A stretch of DNA of 60,000 bases, taken from the NCBI GenBank assembly GCA_012295275.1, contig CM022666.1, forward strand, positions 5,292,419 through 5,352,418, given 5' to 3'. The translations under genes were made by a program, and so were the position numbers. Below are positions 1-11,339 of this stretch, piece by piece. The notes beneath the pieces were generated by a model, which was not told the origin of the DNA, ran no database searches, and saw only the letters and a list, made by a program, of their open reading frames with translations. The first letter of the stretch is position 1; every line of letters starts with the position of its first letter. Source of the stretch: Chrysomallon squamiferum (lineage: Eukaryota > Mollusca > Gastropoda > Neomphalida > Peltospiridae).

Positions 1-366
1 GATTCATTCCTCGATACTCGAGAACTATGACTTTAAAATAACAAAACATCTAGTGTCTTGTATGACAACCGAGAAGCAGGAGCCAATCCCTTATCACTAG
101 TCGCCAAAATGACTTGGCATGGCACACATGTCAGCAATCAAACAGGTAAACGTGGAACATTAAACAGGCGAGCTTCGAACTCGCATCTGAAGGCAAGCTA
201 GCAACACCCGAGTAACTAACATAATCTTATGATAACAACTAACATATTTCTTAACATAAACTCGTTAAAAGTTAGAAAACCGGAATCGGTGCTTCGGTAA
301 CGTTATTACCCATCAATTACTAAAACCTGTATTTACAGGTATTTAAATACCGGTTTTCGAACCCTA
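1..366. mobile_element. hAT-like MITE, right part only (left part outside window)
   Basis: This matches the last part of the complete elements at 27122-27889 and 47194-47960. It ends in the same terminal sequence TCGAACCCTA, followed by the same target-site flank CTAATGGA (367-374). The end contains the ACCGG-rich subterminal motif typical of hAT-like elements. No transposase frame is visible, so it is non-autonomous. Its position directly beside a TATA-like box identical to those of the B-type genes implies a B-type TNF gene left of the window. Confidence 0.75.
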
Positions 367-442
367 CTAATGGAGCAGATAATCCTCCTGATGAAGACCT
401 TGGTGTCTGATGAGTGTAAAGAGGAGAGGTTTTCATCCGAAA

Positions 443-451
443 TTATTTATA
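443..451 (-). promoter_or_regulatory. TATA-like box of a TNF gene lying beyond the left edge
   Basis: On the minus strand this reads TATAAATAA in the same context as upstream of genes 2, 3, 4 and 6. The downstream gene would lie left of position 1. Functional use is inferred from position and conservation only. Confidence 0.5.
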
Positions 452-1290
452 TCACTTGAAAGACGTGGAAATTTAAAAATAATGATAATAATAATAATAA
501 AAATTAAAAAAAACATTTCTCAACACAAATGTTTGGGAAAAAGTGTGACGGTACATTGGCAATCAAAGATATAACTTTCTAAAAATGAAAACAATGTATA
601 AAAGTAAGAGAAAAACAGCTCGAGGTAACATAATGTGTCAAAACGCGCAATAAACATTCTGTGCCCTGAAGTGGAATAAACATCCAATCAAGTGGCAGTA
701 TTTTGATCAGGTGACTAACCAAGACGATGGTGGCTTGTTTGAAGTCTCTACTGCCAAATCATCTTATTTTTCCAAGAAGTTGGAAAACAGTTCGCGCTCG
801 AACTATTAATATATATATAACCTATGATGATATTATTAAATCACTAAAATGTGTTTTTATTCTGAAAAACTTAAAAACGAACAACAGCACTCGGTGAACT
901 CGGGCAGGGCTTAATGGCGGAAAGTTCGATGTTCTCGTAAACCAGCGGAGATCAGATTTGACAAGCAAGAAGGAAAATACCTTGACTAAAGTACTGTCAA
1001 AGTTCGAATAACACATTTAATCGCCTTGTTTTAGAAACATTTCTCTAGAAAATTTTACTCGGATGGAAACAAAACATTTGTAGGCGATCTCATAGCCTCA
1101 TTCTGGATATGTGCTCTCTTTGCTGACATTGCATCATCCTCGAAATAATAATTTTAAACAAATATACAAAACCTATGAAATAAGTAAAACATTAACTTAC
1201 TGACCTAAATTAGGCTGCCGCTGAGTTCACACTCGAGACTTTGAAGTAAAACGTATTATATTCTAATGTGTTCACTTTTTATTGGCTACT
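452..1290. other. Conserved upstream block, non-coding
   Basis: This segment is repeated with few changes at about 27975-28830 and 48046-49145, and in diverged form at 6236-6600 and 59596-60000. It carries a 16-bp palindrome TTCCAAGAAGTTGGAA (770-785). The short open frames in it are not consistent with a gene, and I recognise no protein. It is best read as upstream sequence of the array promoters carried along by segmental duplication. Confidence 0.5.
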
Positions 1291-1291
1291 A

Positions 1292-1612
1292 AGATTTCCG
1301 AGAAATAATAAGGTATTGATCTTTCCACCCAAGGTATAAATAGATGTTACCTCAGCCGTATTACTAATAGACGGATTCACAAAGTATGAATGCACAATAA
1401 ATAAATAAATAAATAAACTTTATAGTAGATGTTCGTTCAGTTCATCGATAAACTCATTCAAGAACAACAACAACAACTGTATTTATTTATAACAATAAAC
1501 ATCCATTCATACAATCCGCCTATTAGTAATACGGTTGACTGACAACTATTTATAGCTAGGGTGGAAAACCCAGTTCCCGAAGTAAATTAATATTCATTAC
1601 TTCTCGGAAATC
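1292..1612. repeat. Fold-back (inverted-repeat) element
   Basis: Left arm 1292-1392 and right arm 1504-1612 are imperfect inverted copies of each other. Both contain the core of a TTTCCACCC box, a TATAAATAG box and a CCGTATTACTAATAG box. The loop of about 110 bp holds CAA/GTT-rich sequence. The same structure occurs at 28829-29152 and 49146-49465, and a lone right arm at about 54777-54890. No terminase or transposase is visible. It may be a fold-back MITE. Confidence 0.65.
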
Positions 1613-1874
1613 CTCAAGGTGAAAAAAAAACAAGCCAACAACACAACGTTAATATGTTGTTATTTGAAATACTGGCAACTGTCTAAAGAATCTTATTTGA
1701 GTATCAGAAACGTTTTAAATAATAAATATATGAATGGGTAAATATGTCTGTTTATGTGTTAATTGACAAAAATATAATCTCTGTTTATATGGACAAAATA
1801 CATAAATAAACAAATAAATAAATAAATAAATAAATAGCAATAACAACACCAATAATAATTATAAAGAAACAAAT

Positions 1875-1905
<31 letters not shown>

Positions 1906-4093
1906 TAATAATAGTAATAATAATAATAATAATAACAACATTTTCATTTAATTTAACAAATCTATTTCCAAAATGCAGTGTGTGTGTGTTAAAATCAGAA
2001 ACAAACACACAACTCAAAAATCAGTTTCATAATCTCTAAAGGAATTCTGGAGGGGGGGGTTAAGTATATTAAAGCATGGCTGAGATTATCTCCTCAAAGT
2101 ATGAACAGACCAGAGTAGGTTGTCTGATTCAAAAACAAGTTTCTAAAATGTATAACATGTAATACTGAACATTTTTAATAATAATTATATAGCACTATTA
2201 AAAAACTGCATAAATTTCACTATTACATGATTACTGCAATGTTAAATCTGGAACCCAAAAAGTAGCAAAACAGAAAAGAAAACAACAACAACAAAAAGAA
2301 GAAAAAGAAATTAGACACTCTTATGTTACCTTTTAAAAGCTGTTCAAGAAAAATAACTATTTAGTGAAACTCCTGGTTTCCAGCAATCATCGACATGGAT
2401 TTAAGGAACCAGGAATACGCTAAGGTCAGCTGGTTTTAGAGGGCGTGGACACTATCAGCCCCTCAGTGAAAATATTTTCTAGTCTGAAAATGCAGCTTGT
2501 TATTGGAGACAAGTAACACAAAATTATCTATTACTTGTTATTATTCGCGACTCTCGGGATCCAGTGGAACAAATCAGTCCTGGTCAGAGAGCATGGTTTT
2601 GTCAACTGATCGCTCATTCCACAAGGAAAATTATTTTTATTATTATTTGTTTTTCCTCATATAATCAGATGAATAAATTAGAGACTGATCTTACTACTTT
2701 TATAAATTTGAAATTATTTATATGTCAGATTGTTGAATATGCATCTGCAGTTTAAAGGAAATACATACACGGATCATATTCATACTGAACACATCAAGTT
2801 TTTCAAGTATTAATTGTTATGGGTGTTTTGTCTTTCTAATTATTTGATAAAATACAAGGGCAGCAGCGGGTGTCAATCATGTTGATGTCAGTGATAACAA
2901 ACCAAGTCTTCTGTATTTGTATAGAAAAGAGAGAGAGAGAGAAAAAGAAATGTTCACTTTCTCCAAAGCAGATCTTACTCGTATGTTTAATCTGTGGTGA
3001 AAATGTTGATTAATGGAATTTTATCAGGATTTTTTTGTTTTTTTATGATGAGCAATGTTCCCATCCGGACCGTTTAGTTATGACGAACTATTTATAGACT
3101 GGATGGAAATCTCATTTCTTGAAGATTTTTATTTATTACTTATCAGAAACCTTAATCTAAAGAAACACACACACACATATTTCTTAAATAATATATTATA
3201 ACCGTATGCTTTTTATTTGCAAATGGCAGTCATGACCAACTATTGTTATGTTAAGGAACTCATCTAGCATTTCATTTTAAAACATTTTAGAATTGTATTT
3301 GTGTTCATTATCAACAACAACAACATCTGCAACAGAATAATGCATTAATACTTTCTGATTCCGTGTGTTAATAATAGGGATAATGTTTTCTCTCGGTAAA
3401 AGCTTCGACTACTGATTGTGACGAGCTATTTCTGGGTAGAAAGCTCAGAACTTGAAGAAATATTTATTCTCCAAAATTCTTAAAGGGACTCCCTCCACCT
3501 CATTGTTAATATACTGTTATTCAAAATACATGTATCGACAACAAGACTAAAAAAGTGTATTACAATTATCAAAAAACAACATATTAAACCATTTTCCAAT
3601 AGCACAATTAATTATTAATGTAAGAAGTATAAAAATAAATACAAAATGTTAAAGATACCACCTTTATTTTAAAAAAACAACAACCATTAAATCGAATTAA
3701 ATCTTTATTTGATTATTATTATTATATCTGTTTTAATAATAAATTATCTTACTTCAGACAAAAAAAGTTCTTTAGTAAAAACTGATACAAAACCATAAAA
3801 AAAAAAAGAAGCGACAGAAAAATAATTTTATAAATAAAATACCTATTTATAATTAGAAAAATAAACAAATAAATAAATAAAGTAATAAAGTAATAACAAT
3901 AATATGTAATAATTAAAAACATTAGTATTAGAGCAATTTTCAGTATAAGATGATGAATTAGGGCTGCTTGGTTGGGGAAAATAGTATAAATTATATTTTG
4001 AAATATATATTAAAATCACAAACAAGCAATCACAAAAAAGTAATACAGAAAATTATACATTAACAGTTACAATTGAGGCTTCTCGTAACAGTT
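1613..4093. other. Gene 1 downstream region: microsatellites and diverged dispersed repeats
   Basis: It holds (TAAA)n and (TAA)n tracts around 1803-1940 and a conserved stretch at about 2400-2830. Diverged copies of the fold-back arm lie near 3057-3130 and 3410-3480. The minus strand has AATAAA (plus TTTATT at 3704-3709) in a context shared by all six genes, a candidate poly(A) signal for gene 1. No coding region is supported. Confidence 0.45.
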
Positions 4094-5954
4094 TTACAGC
4101 ATATACAGACCAAAGTAGGTTGTCTCAGAATCTCTCAAAATGTTCTTCACAACTGACGTTCTCACCACTACAGTGTCATTGGCTTTCAGGTAGTAAACAG
4201 CTCCAATGTAGGAACGAACAAAACCTTCCTGGTATCTTCCTACTTTGAATGTTGTTTGAGGATTTCTGTAGAGGACTTCATAATTTGGATATTTTTCAAT
4301 TGAGTGACACAGTCTATAGTATTCAAGCTGTCTGACTTGGTTGGCATGGAATAAAACGTTGCTGTATATGAAGTAGTAAGCAGTTTCTTTGACTTGAATC
4401 CCGTCAGCGACAACAGCCACACCTCCTTTCACAAACGATCTTTTACCAGACGACGTCCATTTGATGAGAGGCTTCGGTGTGTCTGAAACGTTTGTAAGAA
4501 TGAACGACTTTTAAATAATATTTTTATTTTAAATTGTCGATAGTTGTAGTTACTATTAGTAATATATTTCTTATTAATAATATAATATTAATAATATAAT
4601 ACAAATTTTCGCTATTAACTACTTTACCACAATAACTGATATTATCACTAGTAGCACTGCTATTATTATTGGTATCACAATTTCTACTATTATTTTCTAA
4701 CCATTACTAAGAACTAAGTGATAACTACCACTACTACGTTTACCAGACCAACTTTTTAAAGTAACGACTACTGTTACTTCTATTTACTACTACCACATCT
4801 ATTACCAAATCACCTATTTTAACTGAGTACTACTACTCTTCCACTACAACTACTACTACTACTACTACTAGTACTACTGGGTTTTTTTTCTTACTTTTGT
4901 CATATGTTGCATTCAGTTCCATTTGTAGATGAGCCGATGTCTTCACATCAGCCGGTTTCTTCAGTTCATTAGCGACATCTCTGATCTCCTCAAGTTTCTT
5001 TTCTAATATATAAATATGAACATTATATATAAAGTACACATGTAACATTCACATAGTTTGTTTCATTTTATTCTAGGTTGGTTATTTTGTTTACTAACAA
5101 TAAGGGTACATGCAAATACAAAATTATAAACACTTGTGTGGATATTTAAATATGTCTGGTTTCTCTTTGTGTATGTGTCTTTTTGTGGGTTTGTCTGTCT
5201 GGGTTTATTTATGTGTCTTTTTGTGGGATTGTGTGTCTGTGTTTGAGTCTTTGTTTGTGTGTGTATGTTTATGGTTGTGCTTTGTGTATCTGTGTTTATG
5301 CGACTTTGTGTTTTTACGTATGTCTGTGTGTATACATGTATCTGTGTTAACTTACCACATTTCTCAGCTTTTGTTTGACTTTCACTCAGTTTCTAAAAAT
5401 AATGTTAATAACCACTTTGAAACTCGTCCATAATAATACATTTTAAATTTATAAATATATTTCATCACAATTAATTTCTCGTTTTCATAATTCAAATATT
5501 GTTAAACGTATATGGATTCTTTATCTTTTTCTTATTTTTATTTTTTTTTCAATTTCATTTGTAATCAACTTAACTTTTTATAATAACTTTATACAGGATT
5601 TACCTATTTCTTAAGTTCATACTTATTTTTTTCTTCTTTTTAATGTATTTATGAATTTTTTTTATCTTTTTTAGAATTTAAAATAGAATTTACCTTTTTC
5701 ATAATTTCACTGATCACTTTTTCTCCATCGTTGTAACAACAATACGTGATATTGTTCCTGGTTCTCGTGGTAAATCTGTCATCACAACAGTTTTCTCCTG
5801 GTTTGCACGAGATTTTCACACACAGTTCCTGATCAAGCAACACGTTGGTTTCTCTGATCAGAAATTCTTTTAATGTTCCAAATACAGTGACACTGATGAG
5901 TATGAAGTTTAGTACCATAAGAGAAATGGCAAGGACAGGACGAATTGGTACCAT
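4094..5954 (-). CDS. TNF superfamily ligand-like protein, gene 1 (A type)
   Basis: Coding exons on the minus strand are 5694-5954, 5356-5392, 4895-5002 and 4094-4482, with consistent phases and GT/AG junctions, giving 264 residues. The start is the ATG of MVPIRPV; the in-frame codons just before it are not ATG. Residues about 7-27 form one hydrophobic helix after a six-residue tail, so this is a type II membrane protein. A stalk follows with six cysteines (CVKISCKPGENCCDD, then YCCY), then a helix-rich linker. The TNF homology domain runs from about SAHLQMELN to the C-terminus, with the typical strands YYFIYSNVLF, SYIGAVYYLKANDTVVV and TYFGLYML. Oddities: the EF-side cysteine present in the other five copies is Phe here (QTTFKV). 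The upstream region has lost the 5' exon and TATA-like box, and an out-of-frame ATG overlaps the start. The coding sequence is intact but expression is doubtful. Family assignment is firm; receptor and role are unknown. Confidence 0.9.
5393..5693 (-). other. Intron 1 of gene 1
   Basis: Donor is AAAAAG|GTAAAT and acceptor ATTTTTAG|AAACTG. Both junctions are in phase 0 and match the same positions in the five other genes. The content is T-rich on the plus strand with no recognisable element. Confidence 0.8.
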
Positions 5955-5999
5955 TTTGTGTATCAATTTTTAATTCCATTAGAAATAATCTGTAAAACA

Positions 6000-7100
6000 T
6001 GACCAAAAAAAAACAACAAATGGTATTAGTAATAAATAATACCAAGATAAATACACACACACGCATACGTAAACATACACAATATACACACACCTATATG
6101 AAACATTATTTCAGCAAACCAAAAATATACACATGTACATACACATAAATATAAAACTTTCAAACAATGGTTATATAAATAAATAAAATAATAAATGTTA
6201 CCAAGACAAATTCACACACAATATACACACGTACATATTAGTGGAAGTATTTTGATCAGGTGACTGACCATGGCGATGATGGCTTATTTGCAGTTTCTAT
6301 CGCCTAATCATCTTATTTTTCCAAGAAGTTAGAAAACACTTCGCACTCGATAGATTTTGATGATTTAATTAAATCAATAACGTATTGTTTTTTCTTGTGA
6401 AAAACTTATAAACGAACAACAGCACTCGGTGAACTCGGGTAGGGCTTAATAGCGGAAAGTATGATTTTCTCGTAAACCAGCGGAGATCAGATTTCACAAG
6501 CAAGAAGGAAAATACCTTGACTAAAGTACTGTCAAAGTTCGAATAACACATTTAATCACCTTCGTAGGTAGATCGTCTGGCTATTGAAACACTTCTGTAA
6601 AAAAATACTCCGATGAAAACAAAATTTGAGGTAATGTTCTCGTTATCCGTTCCTAAAACCTTGGCTAGTTGGTTTAGTGCAAAGGCAGAAAAAATCTGTC
6701 AAAGCTTGCCAGGGCCTCATTCTACATATCCGCTCTGTTTGCTGATATTGTATCGTCCTCAAAAGATCACGTCCAGGGCTGGTTTCCTCTCAGTGCCAGA
6801 AATTCAAACTACCGTGAATGTTATTGTTTATAGATCGCAACGTGAATCTGATAACTCAGTTTTCCTGCTTTATAACAACAGAACTGTTACATTAAGCTGC
6901 CAGTGGCACGACTTGCACGTGCATTTTGCAGATTTTCGAGATACCAGCCAAATAAATGAGTGCTGTATGTTCTATGGCTTTCATTATACTAACCTGACAA
7001 CGCATGTGCTAGATACTTATCGACCTTACCGCGATGTTTTGTTTTTTCAAGTTGGTGTAATATCACTTAATATTGTATTATACAAATGAAATTAGGACCG
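6000..7100. other. Upstream flank of gene 1 with an internal deletion
   Basis: Up to about 6235 it aligns with the sequence upstream of gene 6 (59040-59245). It then jumps to sequence matching 59826 onward, skipping about 580 bp that hold the 5' exon and the TATA-like box. From 6613 an open frame of 158 codons runs on the plus strand. Similar sequence after the N gap (34387-34773) and at 48708-48911 does not keep one common full-length frame, and I recognise no domain, so I do not call it a gene. Confidence 0.5.
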
Positions 7101-7139
7101 TAAAAATCCTAAACAGCATTGTTAATTTATAAATTTTTT

Positions 7140-7725
7140 ATAAATAAATTTAACCTTTGAAATAAGTGAAATTATACTTTTATATAAATATAGTTAACCT
7201 ATGAAATAAGTAAAATTATAATTTATATAAATATAGATAACCTATGAAATAAGTAAATTATACTTTTATATTAATATAGATAGCCTACGAAATAAGTGAA
7301 AATATAATTTTATATAAACAAATATAACCTATGAAATAAGTGAAATTCAAATTTTATATAAATATATATAACCTGTGAAATAAATGAAATTATAATTGTA
7401 TATAAATATACATGACCTACGAAATAAGTGAAAATATAATTTTATATAATTAAATATAACCTGTGAAATGATGAAATTTTACTTTATATAAATATATATA
7501 GCCTATGATATAAGAGAAATTATAATTTTTTATAAATAAATATAACCTATGAAATCAGTGAAATTATAATTTTATGTAAATAAATTTAACCTGTGAAATC
7601 AGTGAAATTATACTTTTATATAAATATATATAACCTATGAAATAAATGAAATTATAATTCTACATAAATATATATATGCTATGAAGTAAATGAAATTATA
7701 ATTTTATATAAATATATATAATAAG
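7140..7725. repeat. Tandem repeat, about 43-46 bp unit, roughly 13 copies
   Basis: Units follow the pattern ACCTATGAAATAAGTGAAAT followed by TATAATTTTATATAAATATA. A single copy exists at the equivalent places in the segmental repeats near 1180, 28710 and 49020, and six to seven copies at 34830-35110. The repeat has therefore expanded locally from a unique sequence. Confidence 0.8.
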
Positions 7726-7729
7726 TAAA

Positions 7730-8546
7730 ACATTTACATACCTAAATTAGGCTGCCTCTGTGTTCACAATGGAGTGAATCACGTCTACGACAGAAACGCT
7801 ATCTGACAGGCTGCGTTGATTTTTATATCAGCTACTTTGAAAAGGTCGTATGACTTCGTCTACCTCCTTTCAGAGAATAATAATTTTCTTCGTAACTGGG
7901 CTTTCCACCCAAGCTGTATGTAGATATCAGTCAAGCGTATTACTTTGAAAAGATCGTATCATATTTTCTACCAGCTCACTCGATCATTTTTGATTGGCTA
8001 AGAGTAAATGTCGTCTGCTTTATTTAAGTTTATTACTTAATGTTTTTTCTTCTGTCGTTTTTAATTTTTCGCTATAGATTTCATATAGTCATTTAATATA
8101 CTATGAATAATATGAACAAAGTTATTATATGTATTTTTTTGTCTGTTTGTATTGTTCATAAATAAACTACATATTATAGTAGTTATTGCTATAATAGTAG
8201 TAGTAATAGTGGTAGTTGTTGTTTTAGTTGTAGTAGTAATAATAGTTGTTGTTGTTGTTGCGGCTGGTTTTGTCGTTATTGTTAAATAAAGAGTACAGCG
8301 TAATTTCTATTCCTGTGTCAACTAAACCATAAACAACAAAAGGAAAACATGTAGTCTGTGTATCACACAGTGGAAAGTTCCAGCCCGGATTTGTCATTTT
8401 ACACATAATCGGAATAAATAAGTGTAGTCATCCATTTATTATTACAGGGCCAGGAATATAAAATGTCTCAGAAATATCTCCCTGTGACAGAAGAATCTTC
8501 TGTTTGTAAATGTCGCTTGTATCATGACTGTTGATTCAGTCTGCCG
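7730..8546. other. No gene recognised
   Basis: A part near 7890-7945 resembles a diverged fold-back arm. A short minus-strand frame around 8330-8406 (starting MTNPGWNF) is repeated near 35280-35360 but has no recognisable domain or splice context. Trinucleotide GTT/GTA runs lie at 8180-8270. Confidence 0.4.
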
Positions 8547-8548
8547 AA

Positions 8549-8647
<99 letters not shown>

Positions 8648-8649
8648 AT
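8547..8649. repeat. (TAAA)n microsatellite
   Basis: About 25 uninterrupted tetranucleotide copies. The equivalent position in unit 2 (about 35500-35900) is a long, decayed AT-rich TAAA tract. Confidence 0.95.
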
Positions 8650-8674
8650 CTCACTGGCCGAATCGGGAATAAAC

Positions 8675-8845
8675 GGGTTAGATTAAAGAAAGAGGTTTCA
8701 TACTGTGCAGGGGTGGTGAATTGTTACACTTATTAATTAGGCAGGATTAAAGAAAGAGTCTTCATATTGTGCAGGGGTGATGCTTGGGTCCAGCTTACTG
8801 ATTAGGATAGATTTAAACTAAGAGCTTCCTATTGTAAATGATTCA
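8675..8845. repeat. Tandem repeat, about 62 bp, three copies
   Basis: The motif GATTAAAGAAAGAG followed by TTCATACTGTGCAGGGGTG occurs near 8680 and 8742, and in decayed form near 8806. No gene is seen here. Confidence 0.6.
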
Positions 8846-9453
8846 TAAAATGTTCCATGTAAAATGTGTTTCACTATACATTCTCCAGCTTGTTTTAGAA
8901 TCAGAAGTATGTTTAATATGGAAGTTATTCATACCAATAAGGGTGATATCAAAATCTGTTATGAAGGGTTCGTGTATGCTGCGGCAGAATTTCTTCGTGA
9001 TATCGAGTGGAACATCAGACTAAACCATCAACATTAAAATCAAAGAACATTAACAAAATGTGTTTAATCTATCTTTCATTGCTAATATATTTCTTAATTG
9101 AAAATTGTGACTGTTTTTCGGGAATAATTATCATCTGCTGAATGGTAGGTGTAACTGGACTCTTGTTTACCAGAAAGATCTGCCGACAGACGTCAAACTG
9201 CAAGGTCGGGAACACGTTGACAAATAACGTGAGTCACTTTTTAATAAAAATACGGAGATATTTTTTTTTTTTTTTTTTTTTTTTATTAGGAAAGAACTAT
9301 GGAACAATTCCAGGGGAATATATATATATGTTTTCTTATTAGATTATGCATGTGTTCATACTTTTGTTTAATATATATTACCAGTGAAGGGATTTCTTTC
9401 ATGTTTGTCAGGCTTTGAATACTCACAGATAATTTTAGCATATTATTCTTTAG

Positions 9454-9527
9454 TACGAAGATACCAAGAAAATGTTGTTGCTTCCTACATTGGAGCTGTT
9501 GACTACCTGAAAGTCAGTGACACTGTA
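9454..9527 (+). pseudogene. TNF-domain relic in inverted orientation
   Basis: Translation on the plus strand gives RRYQENVVASYIGAVDYLK followed by VSDTV. This matches the middle of exon 4 of the array genes (compare RRYQEGFVASYIGAVYYLK of gene 4). Only about 74 bp are alike, with no flanking domain sequence. It is the only TNF match on the plus strand and is a fragment, not a gene. Confidence 0.75.
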
Positions 9528-9639
9528 TATACACATTCAAATACAATACATTCTATAAAATTGTTAAATTAAATAAAATTGTGTATTATTATCACCACCT
9601 TACCCTTAAAACCATTATAATACTACAGTTTTTATTTAT

Positions 9640-9746
9640 TTATTAATTATTATTATTATTATTATTATTTTTTTTTTTTTTTTTTTTTATTCGTTTATTT
9701 ATTATTATTATTGTTGTTTTCGTTGCTAGTTAGTTATTTTCACACA

Positions 9747-9784
<38 letters not shown>

Positions 9785-10020
9785 AGACACACACACATAC
9801 ATATTATTTAAAATATTTTTGACACTGTAATCGGATTCTTTGAATAGTTGCCAGTATTTTTAATAACAGCATATTAACGCTATGGTCTTCGCTTCTTTTT
9901 ACCTCCCATGAAGATTTCAGATCTGTAATAAATACTCATTTTATTCGGCAAATGGGCTATAAATAGATGTTACATCAGCCGAATTACTAATAAACGGATT
10001 CACAAAGTTTGAATACATTA
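9640..10020. repeat. T-rich, (CA)n and an inverted copy of the fold-back arm region
   Basis: TTA/T runs lie at 9640-9710 and (CA)n at about 9740-9800. From about 9800 to 10020 the sequence is a diverged reverse-complement relative of 1497-1730 joined to an arm with TATAAATAGATGTTACATCAG. This is a dispersed, rearranged copy of the repeat at 1292-1730. Confidence 0.5.
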
Positions 10021-10029
10021 TTATTATTA

Positions 10030-10640
10030 TAGATAAATAAATGTTTTGTTGTTGTTGTTGTTACTGTTGTTGAAAATTAAAATGAACACCGATACCTTTT
10101 TGTCTTTTTTTTTTTAATGTTTAGCTAGGTGGATCTCGCTTTAACGATGTTTTCTTTTTTAAATTATTTATTTCTTCTTATCTAAAAAAAAAAAAAATGT
10201 TTTAAGTCAAATCTGATCAGCGAGAACCACTGTTTTTAACATCAGGTTCTGTAAATTAGTCTCCCTGCTCAACGATTTGTTTTACCTAACCATTTTAACA
10301 GTCGGAAATTTTTTAACCAATTACATCGTTAAACCGAGGTAATAAAAACCAAATAATAAACAAAATAATAACTAAAATAAGCGCGTAGAATTTGATCAGT
10401 GTAGATCACTGCATCACGTAGATGTTTTTGTCAAAGTATTTGTTTTATTTTCAAATTCGCCAATTCTTATAAAAATGTAACATTTACATTCTAATGACAA
10501 CATCCACTTCACCATTCTTGTTGAAATGAGTCTTCCTAAAAAGATACTTTGACAACGATTCCAGAAATAGTAGTGGAAATTAAACATGGGTTTTATGAAT
10601 ACATATTTGTACATTTATGATTGTGTTTGTGTATGGGTCT
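10030..10640. other. No gene recognised
   Basis: AT-rich sequence with a poly(A) run near 10183. The short minus-strand frame at 10414-10614 has no recognisable features. Confidence 0.4.
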
Positions 10641-10650
10641 GCTAACTTAC

Positions 10651-11006
10651 CACTTTTCTCAGCTTTTGTGTGACTTTCACTCAGTTTCTAAAAAGAATGT
10701 TAATAACCACTTTGAAACTCGTCCATAATAATCAGTTTTAAATTTATAAATATGTTTCAGCACAATGAATTTCACCTATTCATAATACAAATATTATATT
10801 ATTAAACGTTTATGGATCTTTCTTGTCAATTTCATTTATAATGAACTTTACTATATCATATTTTGATATAGAATTTACCCATTTCTACATAAAACTTTTT
10901 TTTTTGTAGTTGTAGTTGTTGCTGCATTTAATGTATTTATGAAACTGATGAGTATCAAGTTTACTACCATAAAAGAAATGGCAATGACCTGACGAATTGA
11001 CTTCAT
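10651..11006 (-). pseudogene. Truncated TNF ligand gene (exons 1 and 2 only)
   Basis: Exon 2 is preserved at 10651-10687 with its donor GTAAGT and encodes KLSESHTKAEKS. Exon 1 keeps only the ATG and membrane helix at 10941-11006, reading MKSIRQVIAISFMVVNLILI. It is then fused directly to sequence normally found downstream of exon 1, so about 195 nt encoding the cysteine-rich stalk are gone. The frame ends soon after. No exon 3 or 4 follows. The upstream sequence (11020-11340) resembles that of gene 5. Confidence 0.8.
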
Positions 11007-11339
11007 TTTCCTTTAGATGCAGTCTGTGCCAAACATGATACAAATGTTATTAGTAATCAGTAATACTGAGATAAAGATACACAGATAAATAACATTCTTT
11101 CAAAAAATAAAATAAAAGTAAAATAATAAATAAAACCACACACACGCGCACGCAACAGATACTACACGAACAACAGAATATTCTTTAAAACGGTTAGAAT
11201 AAGACTATAGGAAAATAATGACATATCTTGCGAAAATATGTATTGCCTTCTACTACCTTTTCGTTGCATAAATGATAATATTGTATTGAAAACAAACAAA
11301 CAAAAAAAAAAAAAACTTTACGAAATGGGGGATTTTTTC

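Noticed and set aside
822-1016. 64-codon minus-strand frame repeated at 6369 and 48421
   Set aside because: Repeated because the whole block is duplicated. The start and end of the frame vary between copies, and it lies in the promoter-upstream block.
5110-5433. Plus-strand Cys/Val/Leu-rich frames in intron 2 (also 32900, 52850, 58175)
   Set aside because: They come from TGTGTCT-type low-complexity sequence in intron 2 and run over the real exon 2 in antisense.
5955-5966. Upstream extension of the ligand N-terminus to MIHK or MLHK
   Set aside because: The extra residues depend on a TTG codon as start. The conserved ATG is that of MVPIR in all six genes, preceded by an acceptor about 25-35 nt upstream.
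6613-7089. 158-codon plus-strand open frame
   Set aside because: Its counterparts near 34400-34770 and 48700-48910 have different frames, stops and missing parts. No domain, membrane segment or splice signal supports it.
8224-8406. Cysteine-containing minus-strand frame starting MTNPGWNF
   Set aside because: A weak resemblance to small Cys-rich families was considered, but the diagnostic cysteine pattern is missing and the copy near 35300 does not extend it.
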